DNA of 64,000 nucleotides from Enoplolaimus lenunculus (GCA_030248215.1 JASANG010001555.1:151810-215809), one strand, 5' to 3'; counted from the stretch's first letter, positions 35,142 to 48,478 are shown. Notes: generated from the sequence alone by a model not told the origin. A program made the numbers and translations.

Positions 35142-38100
35142 ACTGTATGAAAGTACATTCAATCCTATCCTGGTTAAGCAAAGCAGTCTCCAACCGTACC
35201 CTACACAGAAGATGCGAAATACAAAGCGCATGATAATTTTCTAACCTCTCCGTGTATTCTTTGTGCATTTATCACTTATTTGAATCTATACGACATTCCG
35301 CCGCCGACAACTTGTCGCCCGACAGTGTCCTAACGCTTCTGAATAAATCTAAACATATATAATCTTAAGCGTAATCCTAAACCTAAGCCTAAAAATATTA
35401 CGATGGACTCAGAATGCAATTTGTCCATCGAAGAGTTGTCGTGCGCGAATTATCGTGAGATACCATCGCTTATTACCCTTGACTTAGGGGAAATTTCTAG
35501 AAGAGTTAACTACTACTTACACCCATAAACGTAAATTTGGTCTTTAACTCAAAAGTTGTGCAAGCAGTGTGTAATCCGGAATTTTATAAGCGTAGAAATC
35601 GACATAATCTCTGTTTAAAAAATGCTTCGGTAAAGAAAACAAAACTCCCCACATACATTATTACAAAGCTAGGAAATCTTGTACAAAAATGTTCATTCTT
35701 GTGTTTTACTGTGTAGCAATTTTTTTCCGAAGAGCAAATGTCATATACGCGTCAAATTAGTAACTTAATTTATGACACTCATCAGATAAACAAACGTATT
35801 AAAAGCGTTGCCGTAGTTTGGTATTGCATTTGCTTTATTTCAATTTTACCATGTTAAACGAAACGCAACCAGATAAAGCAGACAATATAATATCCGTTTG
35901 GCCTGCAGTCAGAAATTGCTAGTTGAGGGAACAAGAAAGTTTACTGAGAAGGCGCTGTAAACGTAAATTTTGAACTTTTTTAAAAACCAATTAGAAACTG
36001 TCGCTGAGTATAAAAGCAATCGAAAAACAGGACACGAATTTTTAAAAATTTTAGACCATAACTCAATAACCAAGAGGGCAAGACCATAACTCAATAACCA
36101 AGAGGGCAGGGATGGTTTTTGCAATTATACAGGCCTGTTGCCAGCTCACCTTGCTGGGGGGGGGGCAAAAAATTTTCAGGAAGGGCATGCAAGGGTTTTC
36201 AATGACTTGGAAGCAAGGTTGAAAATTCTCGAGGGGGGAGCAAAATTTTTCCAGGGGGTAACCCCCTGCCCCCCCCCCTTGGCTACGGACCCGTAATTAT
36301 ATTATTCTTTTAATGCTGTAGGTAAATTTTTGGATATTGTAGAGCGAAAATATTGTTACGCGAGACGCCACTGCCACCCATGTGTAACTGCAGCCATGTA
36401 GCCACTCAAGTTTACAAATTCATGAAATTTAGGCGGATGCATAACTTTTCGCCACTAGCTTAGCTGTAACAACACATTAAGCTCTAAATTGAGAAGCGAG
36501 TCAATACGATTCTAGAGTGGCTTGAGTTGTACATAGCTCCGGTTGGCTGCTACAACATGCACGTATCATATATACTTATTAGGTTTACCTTAACAATATT
36601 TCACAATATTTGTTAATTAGTATTGCAATGACAGTGCCTTGTAATATTTTAATTGTATTCTACACTCAGTGAAATCAATTCGATGTATTAACTGCGTAAG
36701 TTTCATATTTAAATACAGTATTAATTTGATAATAAAATAGCGTAACTAAACTAATGTTCAATTATAAAGTTGAGGCAATGCTGATGATGTGAATAAAGGA
36801 TACGATTATACAGTGAACGAAATATATTTTTCAGGGCTAAACAGTCTAAAGTGTAAACTGACTGTAATACAGTCCAGCAAGAAAACGATCCGGCCCTGTT
36901 CTATACATGGGCCTACATTTTTATGCGTATTGGTTTTACCGGTGAATAATGTTCATGTTCCGCGCTTCCGTACTGTTGTTGGATAAGAAACGCTTATATA
37001 TGTCGCTCAAAACTAATGTATTTTGGAATTAATAGGATACTTCCTATTAGCATATTAACTATTCTCATTATTGAATTAGAGCTTTATTGTCAGTAAAGTT
37101 GGTCCGAGCTTCGCTCAACACGTGCAATATGACTACATCTGGTAAGCACCTTACAGCGCCTTTCCTATCGGGCACCGACGCAGATATATTAGAAATCGAC
37201 TTTTATACACTTCTTCAACATACGTATCTTTAACCGTTAGGATAGGTTTTTTGTATCGCTTTAGCCCGTTCACCTGGCCACGGCCTATATTAACAAACAT
37301 TTTGCGATGGAGTCAAAAAGTATTTACGTTTTTAAACTTCTGTGATGACTCAAAATCGTACTACGATCCTAATTAGCAGACGGATCGAAGCAATAAACAA
37401 TAGATGAAGTATATTTCTAAGCGTAAGTGTTTAAAACACTGTAAACCTAAGCGGAAGACAATGCCTAAGCCTAAGCCTTAGCAAAAAATATATAGTTTAA
37501 ATTGTAAACCCCCCTTTTTAACAGCTCCACCAAAAACTGGGACGGCCCTAAAATTAACATGGGCCAATACACAACTACCCTCACTTTAGCTGTTTCTGTA
37601 TTAACCTGCCAATCAATAGTGCAACAACGTTCACACCACGACTATGGGCCAATTGGACCGAATGATATGTAAACAATATGTTTGTGCAACTGTTTTTTGT
37701 GATTTGTTATTGCTTAAAGTTGTAAAAATCGACATCGCTTAATAAATCAACCGTATGTGAATCATATCTAAATTCAAGAAGCGCTTGACGTCATTTTGCT
37801 GTCACAGTTTGTCGTTTCTCTGGTTTTTACTAAAAAGATAATCATAAATTTAACCAGTAGGTAAATTGTAAGTGAAAATGATGTAATTGGCAAATCGCTG
37901 ATGACTAAGGCTATATAGGTTACGCGTCGCGAAATGAAACCAGCTCTGTCGCTGAGTCATGAACTATGGAATTCAGCTTTAGCAAAGATACAGCAAAAGG
38001 GAGTAGTATCGTAGCGCAGTTCTTCAAATTTTGTTTTGTCAGAGGATGCATTTTTGAGATTGATATTCAGTAGAAAAATGGCATTTGACATTCTTTCACA

Positions 38101-41100
38101 ATTTATATATTGTGCTCGTTGATGCCCACACCCTTTATTGGATTAGCTGTGCGATCTTGAAGCTTACTAAAACCGCACGTAGTATATACGATGTTATCAA
38201 AAGAGTAAAAAATGTTTCCAGTTTCATACTTGACAGAGTTCAAGTCCGTGTGGAAGAAAATGTGAGAGTAGATCTTTTCCGACGAACAGGGCCGGAGCAG
38301 CCACCCTCATATTTCCCAATCGGTGGCACTGCCCCTAAGTGGGCCCCCATCCTAAGCACATTTTAAAGAAAACATTTGAAAAATATTTTGATCGTCGCAA
38401 CTGGCGCTTTAGATCTAAAATGAACATTAAAATAGTTTCGAGTTCCTTAACCAAAAACAGTTGTAAAGATATATTTAATTCAATGTAAAACTCTAGAAGA
38501 CCAGCAATTTTGTGCTAATCTGCTGTAAATTCTTATCTTAATTAATTTGCATGTTATGCACTCAAAATAATACTTCTGATATTTAAGAAAAAATTTCTCA
38601 CATTTAAGAAATATAATTAGCAAGGTGTACTTGAAAACTATTTTTGTTATAAACAGAAAATTTTTCAAAATAGTTTTGAAATAAAGGTTGAAAATAAACG
38701 TTTTCCAGTTATTTTTAGAAAAATTGTCTTAAATATCAGATAAACTTTTCAGATTTGTCACAGAAAATACGTTTCTAGATAAATTCAAAAATACTATTTT
38801 GTGTGTCGTTAAACTGCTCCGAACATGCAATTATTTCACTGCTTTATTATATATAAAGCAACATTTCTCGACGCGTCCGTAAAAAGGGAATACGGAACCC
38901 GCAGTTGAAACCAGTGCGCTTGCCTGCATTTTTGCTAATAATCCTCCCCTGTGCGCCCACCAGTAAAGAATGTTACCGCCATCGCCGTCGTTTCCGGCTA
39001 GACATTTTTCGAATTGTGTATCATCGAAACGCGTCGAATTCCAAACTTTATTGCTCTCAATCGTGCTAATCAAAAATTAAATTTGACAATTTGTTTACGT
39101 GCTTCTTTGTGAGCGTTCTGAGCAGTGACATGCGGTGTAAAGCAACACGTGACACAAGGTCTGTCACAGTGAGTCACAAATAACCTTACACCGATCGATA
39201 ATTAACAAAACTTGATTCCCCGACAAAAATCTACAGGCACCTCTTTACAGTTAAAATGCCACCAACTTTAACGCGAGCATATAAGTTAAAATTGTTTTGA
39301 AGTCGGATTATTTATGATGTTCAGGTTTAAAAAATAAAACAACGACAACAGCAGCAGCAACAACAACAGCAACCGATAAACATAACCTAAACCAACCGCA
39401 GATAAACATCTAACCAGCGAATGATACAAGAGGTAGTTTTAATTCCAATTCATTTTTGTCACAGCTGTAGGGCTTGAGAAAGGTCAATGGTGTAACATTT
39501 CACAGTCAGTGGTGTGATTGAACACCACCCGTTCCGGTTACCCATATTACCTCAAAGGTTAAGGTCATATGATGCATCTAAAAATTGACAATTTCTATAG
39601 ACGTTTTTGCTATATTTTTACAATAATTCTGCGGTGAATTCGTATATAAATTTTTGAATTGACGCAAACTAATGAGCTTGAAAATTCACAGACTGTAGGT
39701 TTATTGAGTGATTGGTTACGTAGCCATGCAAAATTGCGTTTTAAATAAAGTTTACCTATCTGTTGTGACCAGTTATGATATTGATAAATCGCCTGTTTAA
39801 AGGAACTTTCGGGACGACTCATTTGGTAGCACGTAAAGAATGTATTTTGCCAAAAACAATCAGTTTCGTTTATATATATAAGAAGCGAATATATCAGTAA
39901 AAATAAGCTGATTTTGGTCCTATACGTTTATAACCGTATCACCGCCCTGAAAAGTTTTCAATGATTTTGCTTTTCAAAATAGAAACGAAGAACCGCAATA
40001 TGCCATTTGATGACGCAATTTCGAAACGAAACTTTTGTTTTCAAACAGCTTCTAAAAATAGCTTTTTGTCTGCCTCCTTATATTGGCAATTAAATTGATC
40101 GCATTCCGTGTGTTTTTGAGTAAACAACGTATTTTTCAAAGCGCAGTTGGCCAGTTTATAAATCTCGCGGTCCAGATTTGGTTTGCATTAATATATTTTG
40201 CGAGCTAAACATTTTCAGCAACCTGAAAGATTATGTACTCTTTACAAGAAATTAGCATATTTTTGGGTTCGGAAAATGTTTATACGAATGAAATAAATGT
40301 TAACCTAAAAGTTTGTTTTCTTAAGCCACGGGTAAAGCATAGAATTCTTGCGTGCTCGAAGTTTTCAGCTTAAGTCTAATGAAATGTTTCAGGTTATATA
40401 TAAACCAGAAATTGGTCATTTTTCACGGAAACAAAAAACTAAAGTTCAATCCAATTTGGGTACTTTGTGCAACTGCAAATGTTTTACGGTGAGAATATCA
40501 CAACGTACTATCTATCTAGGTTGCCGATTTTATGGCTAAACTGAAATTTTTTTGACCTTTTCCTGCATAAGAGTATACTGTGAGCAGGATGTAAATGGAT
40601 AATATATACAAATAACGAATACGGATGGTGATCATAATAAAGGAAACGGAAAACGGCTATTGAAGTGTACAAATTTTGAAAATGTTTTATTGTTCTGCAA
40701 GCACAATTGACTATTGACGCGTGCATATATATTGAATGGTTTTTCAAACATTTGAGAAAAAACGACGAATGCATTGAAATATATATTTAAGATTTTGGAT
40801 GAATTTCATAATTTTTAATCGTTTTAAACAATTACAGCATATCTGTAACGAAAAATTGCTAGATATTTGCGTGATCTATAAACTTAAATTTTGTACGTAG
40901 AAATAATAGAATTTCAGTTATTTCTATAACGGAAACGGACACCTGGGTTTATATGATACGGATATCTGAATACAGCCTCACTGTAGGTAACTAAGCCCAA
41001 ACAGTAGAAATGAACAGTTTCGTGCCTAAGTTTTTAGCAGATGTGTAGTAAAGGTATCAGGTGTTTAAAAAATTGGTAGTTTACACAAAAAGGGTACAGT

Positions 41101-41169
41101 AAAATGTTAATCGAGATTTGCTTGATAGAAATCTTCTGCAGTCTACCGCAGTTTATGCAACTGCTAATA
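35142..41169. other. long gene-free stretch
   Basis: No supportable gene. It contains a GCCTAA fragment (35345-35402), a 27-bp direct duplication (GACCATAACTCAATAACC, near 36052-36110), a G/C-run repeat fragment (36145-36290), a worn GAGCTTCGCTCAA tip (37100-37120), a GCCTAA-type repeat ending in GACGGCCCTAAAATTAAC (37400-37566), a hAT-like tip GGGCCGGAGCAGCC (near 38290, similar to 47426), and a CAG/CAA microsatellite (39335-39372). An 80-codon frame on the minus strand at 38831-39073 is protein-like but unsupported. Confidence 0.5.
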
Positions 41170-41597
41170 TACTATATTGACCCGAATAAGGGAGGTAATA
41201 AGAGGGGGGTCCCCATTTTGAATACCATTCAATAGGAGTCCGTATCCCAAATAAGAGTCCGTAAGCGGATAGAGTCCCTAAACCCGATTACACTTCATAA
41301 ATGTCAATTATCCCTAATTATAGCGCATAAAGGACCTAAGGCCCAAATAATTTGAGTTCGAAACTTTAAAGCGTATATACTTAAATTTTGAAAGTACATT
41401 TCTAAGTATAGCCTTGCATTATCGCCCAAAACATTTAATTCAGCGGACAGTTGCAGTACCGCATATATATCATTAACGAAGGACAGCGGAGGGCGGGTTA
41501 AACATAAATAGCAGTCCGTAACCGAATAACAAGGGGGGTACCCTCTGAAGAGGCCAAATAAATATCAGTCCCTTCTCTTATTCGGGTCACTACAGTA
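41170..41597 (+). mobile_element. MITE, TGACCCGAATAAGAG family, complete
   Basis: Left TACTATATTGACCCGAATAA, right CTTATTCGGGTCACTACAGTA, 428 bp. TA dinucleotides lie at both edges. Non-coding. Confidence 0.88.
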
Positions 41598-42102
41598 TAC
41601 TGCCGAGCGGTCAATTACAAAAATAAAAAGCAGTCACTAAAGGATATATGTAGTCTGCGGATTTTATTTTTCTAATGAATAATTTTTGACCCTTTCCCGC
41701 ATAGAGTATACCTTGTGAGTAAGTAAGCGCAAAGTGCATACGCGAAATATTACACAGCGCAGAATGTTCAACAATATGCCGGTCATAGTCCTTGTGCAAC
41801 AAACATTTATAGAACCGCTTAGCAAACAATGGCAACGCCGGCCATATCAGAATTAGAATCCTAGGTTGACATAAAAAATATTCTTGCGATAAAGGGTTAA
41901 AACGACGGTTTATGCTTGATTATTGAAATTACGTCTCACTTCAGTGCTTGTCATCATTGATTTATAACCACTGCAAATTTTCACAACTCATGTGTAAAAT
42001 TTCAGAACTATTCTCCGAACGAAATCGTTGCGCTTTCTAAGTTTAAAAAGTGTACAGATTTTAAAAAATAATATATTTGTGCTGTAAGCTTTGCTGTCAA
42101 CG

Positions 42103-44650
42103 ATGTACAGCAACTATAAATACGGTGGATTCCGCGATGGAAGTAAGTCTTTCTGATTCTATAATTTTATTTAAAATTAAAAAGCGACATATAAGAGCTT
42201 TTTGCAACCAACCAATTCTGCAGTATCACAAACTTCATATCGCTCCGTACTACTACCATCACCACTTATATAAGCAAAATTGCAGTATAAACCGCACCAA
42301 AGGTTATCCACAAAAAGGCTATATATACAGCAGCGCAAACAAGGATATTAATATCTTTATCATGAAAACGGAGATGAAACTGTTTTTCATAAACGTGCAT
42401 ATTACTGCACAATTTAACAGCATAAGTCAAGATTTTATTGCGAAAGAGGATTCAGGGTCAGTCTTATACCAAGTGTGTGGCGTCCCGCGAAACTGTAATT
42501 GCGCGGACCCAAAAATGATATCTAGGAAACTTTTTTAACAAAATTTTAATAACGGTGCAAGTTGTAAGCTCGGAGCGGGTTTGGATGAAGGTACACGTTA
42601 AAACCGTGTCCGCGCAAACAAGCGTTACAACTACAGTTAGCAGACCTCACGAACGAAGTGAGCCACAAGCCGCTCAAATTTTTAATTAAATCTTATTGCC
42701 CATTTTCAAATTTGCGCGGACCACTAAAATCGGGAGCCTGCCCCCAATTGATGTGTTTCTCGGGTGCAAAACCCTGTCCTGAGGCCGCTGCGCATGCACT
42801 TATAAAGGCGAGCACTGCTAGCGAAAAACTAACTGGACGCAGATAAAATGCTATATGCTGTAAAATTCCAATATTTATTGCGATATCACACAAATTTTCA
42901 ACGGATTGAGCATTCACAGCTTGCTAAACAATTATTTTGCAGCCAATGTTGCAACTGTTTTTCTGATTTTTGAACCATCAAACTAAACAGTATCGAGTAG
43001 CGTATGTTTTATGCGGTGAACGTTTTCTACCTCAGTGCGAACGTTCTTGAATCTTGTAGTTGAGTTTGCCTGAGGAACGGTATCGCCAACTGGTAATAGA
43101 TGCTATATCCATTTGAGAATACTGTCCATATTTCCGTATTAATGTCGTTTGGTATTCTGTTTCAGCAATGATCATTGACTACAGTGCACCAGTGCGTTTA
43201 GTTGCCATCGTAACGTTGATCTGTTCGGTGTTGGATTTGTTCGCAGATGTTATTCTTTGCATTAAATTGTCTTCGATGCATTTTGAGACACAAATTGCAC
43301 GCGATTGTTGCGTGGCATATTACGTGTTCACAGGCGTTTCGGCGATGGTGTTTGCACTTGAAATTATAGACTGCATTCTTACACTTAAGGTTTGCGCCCG
43401 TATTTGCCAATCAGTGTAGCATCTATCATGAGTCGGTGATAGGTCTTGTATCAACTTTAAAGATACCGTTAAATATGCAAGTAAATTTTTCATAAATTTT
43501 TTCACATGAGTCATAGCAGCCTATATTTCTATGCAGATTTTTAGAATATATGATGTCTGAGCTTGCTTGCTTGCAAAACAGACATAGGGAAAAACAGGGA
43601 GGTCCGATTGAGCTTTAGGTTTAGGCTTAAGCTTATTCTGTCGGCTTAGAAATATGCTTATATTATTATTTCGGACTTGTTCTGCACATTGACCGAAAAA
43701 CCGACAACTAATAAAACTGGTGACAGATGGTTCCACGGGATGGCAATCGAGTAAAATAAGGATTTCGATTCACTTTTTGCTTAGGTTTCGGCTTTGGGCT
43801 AAGGTATAGGCTTAGAAATATGTTTATACTGCTGCAACGGTACTGTTCATTGGTCGCAAAAGCGACAACTAAATTTGTAATAGATGGTATATGGTACACA
43901 TAGATCAAAATGATACTTATCAGTATATTAGCATTTTTATGCTGTGAAAAATAGGCAACAGTACATATCGATGCGGTCACAGCGTTCATGATTGACTTGT
44001 TTATATCGAATGTTCCTTCGCAAGATTAGTTCCAGTCGTGAAATGAAATATGTGACATTATACTAAACATACAAACGAAACTAAATATATCTTTGCAATA
44101 AATTCACCTTTTTTCTTATTTATAGAACAATCGCGAAAACAAACTTCTAACTCCAGTTACAAAATCGCTCATGATCGTGTGCGAAGAAGTACCGCTTCCG
44201 TTGATTCTACTCATGATATTTCTAGCCGAACCGAGTACAAGTGTAACAAGCCCTGCGCTGTTTGTTTCTTGCATTAAAATGGTATCACTCGGTTGGGGTG
44301 TGATCAAATTTGGCAAATTCAAATGTTGTTGGCCTTGTTTGCCGTGTTTGTACGACGGGGAATTTAATGACAATGTCAACAAATGTTTTACGCCAAGCTG
44401 GTGGCGTTGTGCAATGGTTTTCGTCAACATTTGTCACGCGATCGCGATTGCAATAGTTGCGTTTAATATTGCATTAACTGCGCCAGCAGCTGGCGATATG
44501 TTCGCAGAGCACACTCCGGCACCATTGCTAAAGACATTGGCAGGTCATCCTATTCCTGACGGCCGAATGACAACAGCCAGATTTGTGTCGAGGGCTGCTT
44601 GGGACGCAACTTCGACTCAAGGGTACAATTTAAAGGAGTGGTGGCACTGA
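42103..44650 (+). CDS. unrecognised four-helix membrane protein, 262 aa
   Basis: Three exons join in phase with clean splice sites: 42103-42142 (ATG; donor GTAAGT), 43166-43389 (acceptor TTTCAG; donor GTTTGC) and 44126-44650 (acceptor TTATAG; stop TGA). The protein starts MYSNYKYGGFRDGT. Hydrophobic helices are LVAIVTLICSVLDLFADVIL, then VAYYVFTGVSAMVFALEII, then MIVCEEVPLPLILLMIFLA, and lastly AMVFVNICHAIAIAIVAFNI. Acidic residues lie within or beside the first three helices (LDLFADV, ALEIIDC, CEEVPLP), and there is a cysteine-rich loop KCCWPCLPCLYDG between helices three and four. The hydrophilic C-terminus of about 55 residues ends GYNLKEWWH. I do not recognise the family. A single exon could have been chance, but the conserved phase across both introns argues for a real gene. 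A further 5' untranslated exon is possible. Confidence 0.75.
43596..43850 (-). repeat. two GCCTAA-type repeat fragments in intron 2 of the membrane gene
   Basis: Positions 43605-43685 (TTTAGGTTTAGGCTTAAGC, AATATGCTTATATTATTA) and 43765-43850 (TTTTGCTTAGG, TAGGCTTAGAAATATG). Both are partial copies of the family at 30165. Confidence 0.6.
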
Positions 44651-45466
44651 TATTTTAGTGGTGCAGTATATCTGCTTGCCCGTTGCCAGACGGGGACCAA
44701 GGATGGCCAACCCGCAAGGAAAAGCGTTTTCTTTGCTAGAAAATTTTAACCTCACGTGTAGGATTTGTGTATTAAGCCTTGCATGCCCCATCTAAAATTC
44801 TCAATCCGCAACATTTTAGCTGGTCACAGCCATGCAGCAGGCGCGTGACCAGGTGTTATAATTGGCAGTGGTTAGAGATTAAGAGTGCAGGCCACAGGCC
44901 AATGGATAGACAATATGCGGAACAGTGGTATAAGTTTATTCGTAACCAAGGCTAAGGTCCCACAGAACAACGTTCCGCCCGCCCCTCATCTTTATATAAG
45001 CAATAGTGTAAAAGAAAAACCTTATGATTCTGAATTTGGAAATCCTATTATCTTGATATGTTTAAAACATCTGATCATGCTAAAAAATTTCCCAAAAAAT
45101 TTTTGATTTCTTAATAGGGCTCAAGACCCCATACCAGTATACCGGATTGCACACCTCACAGTCAGTGGTAGTGCAAACTTGTTTGTACTTAAGCAAATCA
45201 AACGCTTTTTCTTTGTTTACATTTATATCTTGAATAATTATATGATCTGACTGTATTCTATATACCTATGTTCCCGTGATTCTTAAATGAATAAATTGTT
45301 GAATTTTACATTTTTCGAAATACTTTGCGATACCAAATCATTGCAGCTGCAACATTTCTTATTAAGTACAGTTCAGCGCCTTTGCAAACCTGGCGTTAAG
45401 GTTTCAATTTATGCAAATTATTGTGTAGTTTACGTTAATTTGATATACACACGCATATATATACTA
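44651..45466. other. gene-free stretch after the membrane-protein gene
   Basis: The 3' flank; no clear polyadenylation signal or other structure was identified. Confidence 0.4.
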
Positions 45467-45728
45467 GTGATGGACATCGGATATTTTTTCATATCCGGAT
45501 ATCCGGCAATTCTTGCCGGATATTTATACGGATATCTGGATATGCGAAATGAAGTTTTCTATTTCGGATATCCGAAACTCGATTTTGTGTTTTTGAGTTT
45601 CCGAATCTCAATTTTTGTTTCTTAAGCGTTAGTTTTAACTAGTTGCTCTAAAGGAAGTACCCTAACCCTCAAGCAAATTGATATGAGCATAAAAGATCCA
45701 ATTCTAAAATCGGTATTTATTATGCCAG

Positions 45729-46145
45729 TACCCTAGTTACCCGAATAAGAGGGGTACCCTTTTTAAGTCCCAATCAGTAGGAGCCCGTTAAGCACATAGA
45801 GTCCCTAAACCCTAATTAGAGTCCATAAATGTCAATTAATCCTAATTGTAGCGCATAAATGACTCCAGAACCAATGAAGGTGAGTTCAAAACGTTGAAGC
45901 GTACTTAAGTTTTCAAGGTACGTTCCTAATAATAACCTTGCATTATAGCTAAAAGCTTGTGATACTAGGCAAATAAACATTCGATTCAAGGGTTAGTTAC
46001 AATACCGGATATATGTGTAACGAAGTGTGGCGGAGGACGGGATAAAAATAAATAACAGTCTGTAACCGTATAACGGGGGATACCCTCTGAAGAGGTCAAA
46101 TAACTATCAGTCCCCACCCTCTTATTCGGGTCACTCACTACAGTA
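45729..46145 (+). mobile_element. MITE, TGACCCGAATAAGAG family, nested copy
   Basis: Left TAGTTACCCGAATAAGAGG, right CTCTTATTCGGGTCACTCAC followed by TACAGTA. Internal blocks match the family. It lies within the CGGATATCC element. Confidence 0.85.
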
Positions 46146-46353
46146 CCTAAATAGTTCAAAGTATTCCAGTTTAGACGATTGCTACAGCCTACTAAATAAA
46201 TACTTGCGCTGACAACTTAAAATTGAGTTGATTTGGCTTGTCCTTTGCCTTATTTAAACCACTGCAATAGAGGTTCCATCGAATATAACCCTTCCCTCGA
46301 ACTATATATACTTGAATCGTTTTAGTTCCAAGAACAAAGAACCAGATTGAAAT

Positions 46354-46575
46354 ACACTTACGCTAAGTCGTACAAACACCAGCCCTGTTACTTATACTTT
46401 TGTCGCGCTTTCAGCAGCGGATCCAGAAAATTCTAAATAGGCGGGATGGTAAATATTTTGAAACGCAATAGGACCCTATTTTATAACGAAAGTATTATGA
46501 TGAGAGAACAAAGTGTAAGGTAATGAATGACCATATCATTTTTTGTGGGGAGTGGGGACAAATTGTAAAGTAAGG
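46354..46575 (+). repeat. second copy of the 11193-11475 dispersed repeat
   Basis: Shares ACACTTACGCTAA, CAGCAGCGGATCCAG, TTTTGAAACGCA and GACCATA with the first copy, at clearly lower identity. Confidence 0.55.
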
Positions 46576-46803
46576 GTCCTTAGATATTTTTCTTATCCGG
46601 AACGGATATCCGGTGTTCATCTGTAGTCTATATCATACTGTTCTCAGTAAACTTATCATCGCACGAAGTGTTAACTCAGAAAAACTTTGTGTTAAGTATA
46701 ACCGCTAAAACGTCCCAGAGGTCACTTAGCGTTGCATTGAATTATGGATAAAGCTACACTGTGTTAAACCCAGCCGGATATCGAATTCTACAGAAACTCA
46801 GGC

Positions 46804-47040
46804 CCATGTTACTTTTAGGGCCGTAGAGGTTTCTATTATTACAATTTTTGCTTAGGCTTAGGGTTTATAGTTTTTGAATCATCATGGAACCATTTTATGC
46901 AAGAATGTGGTTTAGACTGAGGTTTGGATACAGAATTTTTTCGTTGGCTCCAGCTGCTTTGGTGGTGAAACCATGCAAATTATTAAAAAAATTTGACAAA
47001 AGCATTTCAGATTTCCGGCGGACATCCGGATATCCGGATA
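46804..47040 (+). repeat. repeat fragments: GCCTAA-type tip and CGGATATCC-type
   Basis: 46804-46865 begins ATGTTACTTTTAGGGCCGT, the tip of the 28141 element, and continues with TTGCTTAGGCTTAGG. 46921-47040 is homologous to 12179-12290 (GGCTCCAGCTGCTTTGG, ATCCGGATATCCGGATA). Confidence 0.55.
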
Positions 47041-47320
47041 GGCGTATACCATCACCACTCAGCTATAGGAGCTTGACGCTCGAGCCCGAGGAAGCTCTCA
47101 CGTCTTGTGGTGATTTAGTACTATGTATACGTGTTGCAATTGTTAAACACGGTGCGATATATACTATTTAACGTATATACATTGCGCTGAGTTGCCTACA
47201 GGCAACTCAATGTGAGAAGGGGTTATAGATAGTAAACTGAAAATTTTTCGATTAACCCTTTCTCACATGAATATTTTCTGTTTCCTCGGAGACCCACTTT
47301 TATGCTAGGATTCGAACTGT
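47041..47320 (+). mobile_element. piggyBac-type MITE, rearranged partial copies
   Basis: 47041-47226 matches the right two-thirds of the 28490 element (ACCATCACCACTCAG, GAGCTTGACGCTCGAGCCCG, ending ATGTGAGAAGGGGTTA). 47252-47319 matches its left third (TTAACCCTTTCTCACATGAA). The two parts are therefore in swapped order, as if two tandem copies had lost their outer ends. Confidence 0.75.
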
Positions 47321-47985
47321 TAAAGCAACATCTCATGGTCCGAATTTATCAGTGTTAAGTTTTCTTCGAATTGATACTCAGTTCTATGGTAACCAATTTA
47401 AACTCGCCGTCTGTATCCAATGAGCAGGGCCGGAGCATCAACCCCACATACCGAGGGGCCCCAGCCTAACCGATTGTTGCTAAATCTAACAAATTCTCAC
47501 GCTCGCTACACTCGCTGGCTCACAGTATTACTTAAAATAGCATGGCTCACCCGAAATGAAATATATATTGTAGAACGCTAATAAGAACAGTTTTGGAGTA
47601 ACGTGAGCCGTGTGACGTCTCCCCTGGTTAAAGCATTTAAAGATGTGTTCGCTTTCTAGATCTACCATTTTGCAACTTTTGTGTGGTGGAGTTTGGACAA
47701 CGCCAGATCAAACAACGAGATGATTCTAAATCCATCTCTATGTTTGGAGTTCCACTCTGGAGTTCAGGAGAAACTCCCACCCCTGTCTACTCCAGCATTG
47801 TCTCTGAGCTCAAGTTTCAAAAGCAAGGCAAAGTCTGTATAGCATGTCATTATAGATTGCCAACGTTTATAGGCTCATTGTCACGCAAATTTTAATCTTT
47901 ATAGGGTTAAGAATATGCTATCACAGTTTAGGATACAGTCTTGTTCTATGCATTATCCAAAAATCGAAGGTAACAAAACTATTTT
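47321..47985. other. gene-free stretch
   Basis: No gene supported. A hAT-like tip (CAGGGCCGGAGCATC, 47425) resembles 38289. Confidence 0.4.
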
Positions 47986-48478
47986 ATGGGTCATCCACGT
48001 TAAAATGCACGCGCCGATGTAATAAATGGTCCACCCACCCCATTAGGAACAGCATCAAAGTACACATGCTAGCTGGAGGCAAGGTATAGTTTCATTGCTG
48101 TACTACATAGTGTTAATTGTCTAAACTCGGTCGGAAGGGACTCAGGATAAATACATGTTGTTTGTAGGATGTCAGGACATTACGTTAGCACACGCACACA
48201 CATATAAAAACACAAGCTGTGCACACATATTCACACCCATCGTTCAACGCAAAAAATGAGTCCCTTCTGAGGGACTATGGACAATAACAGTTCCCGATAA
48301 TGATGTCAGGACAAGTAAATATTTATGCCTAGAGCATATTCATTGTCTAAATGTTCAGACAATGACATGTTGACATCTCAGACAGTGTATAAAGAGAGTG
48401 GGTAGGGACAACGTGGGTGCCCAAAAGGGAGGGACATTTTTTTACATATGTGCGTGCATTTTAACGTGGATGACCCAT
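47986..48478 (+). mobile_element. MITE with 26-bp perfect inverted ends, 493 bp
   Basis: 47986-48011 and 48453-48478 are exact inverted repeats, starting ATGGGTCATCCACGTTAAAA. TTA adjoins both edges, which would fit a 3-bp target duplication of the Harbinger type, though this is not decisive. The interior has paired GATGTCAGGACA motifs (48169 and 48302) and AAGGGACTCAG / GAGTCCCTT arms. Non-coding. Confidence 0.8.

Larger units (their letters stand above)
45467..46632 (+). mobile_element. CGGATATCC element carrying a nested MITE
   Basis: The left tip GTGATGGACATCGGATAT and the right tip ATATCCGGTGTTCATCTGTAG are inverted relatives. The TGACCC-family MITE at 45729-46145 and a copy of the 11193-type repeat (46354-46575) sit inside, so much of the length is secondary insertion. 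Superfamily unknown. Confidence 0.5.

Noticed and set aside
38831-39073. 80-codon minus-strand frame with protein-like composition
   Set aside because: No recognisable domain, splice partner or promoter; kept only as a remark in the gene-free stretch.
47683-47895. 70-codon frame (MVEFGQRQIKQRDD)
   Set aside because: No family match and surrounded by transposon remnants; length is expected by chance.
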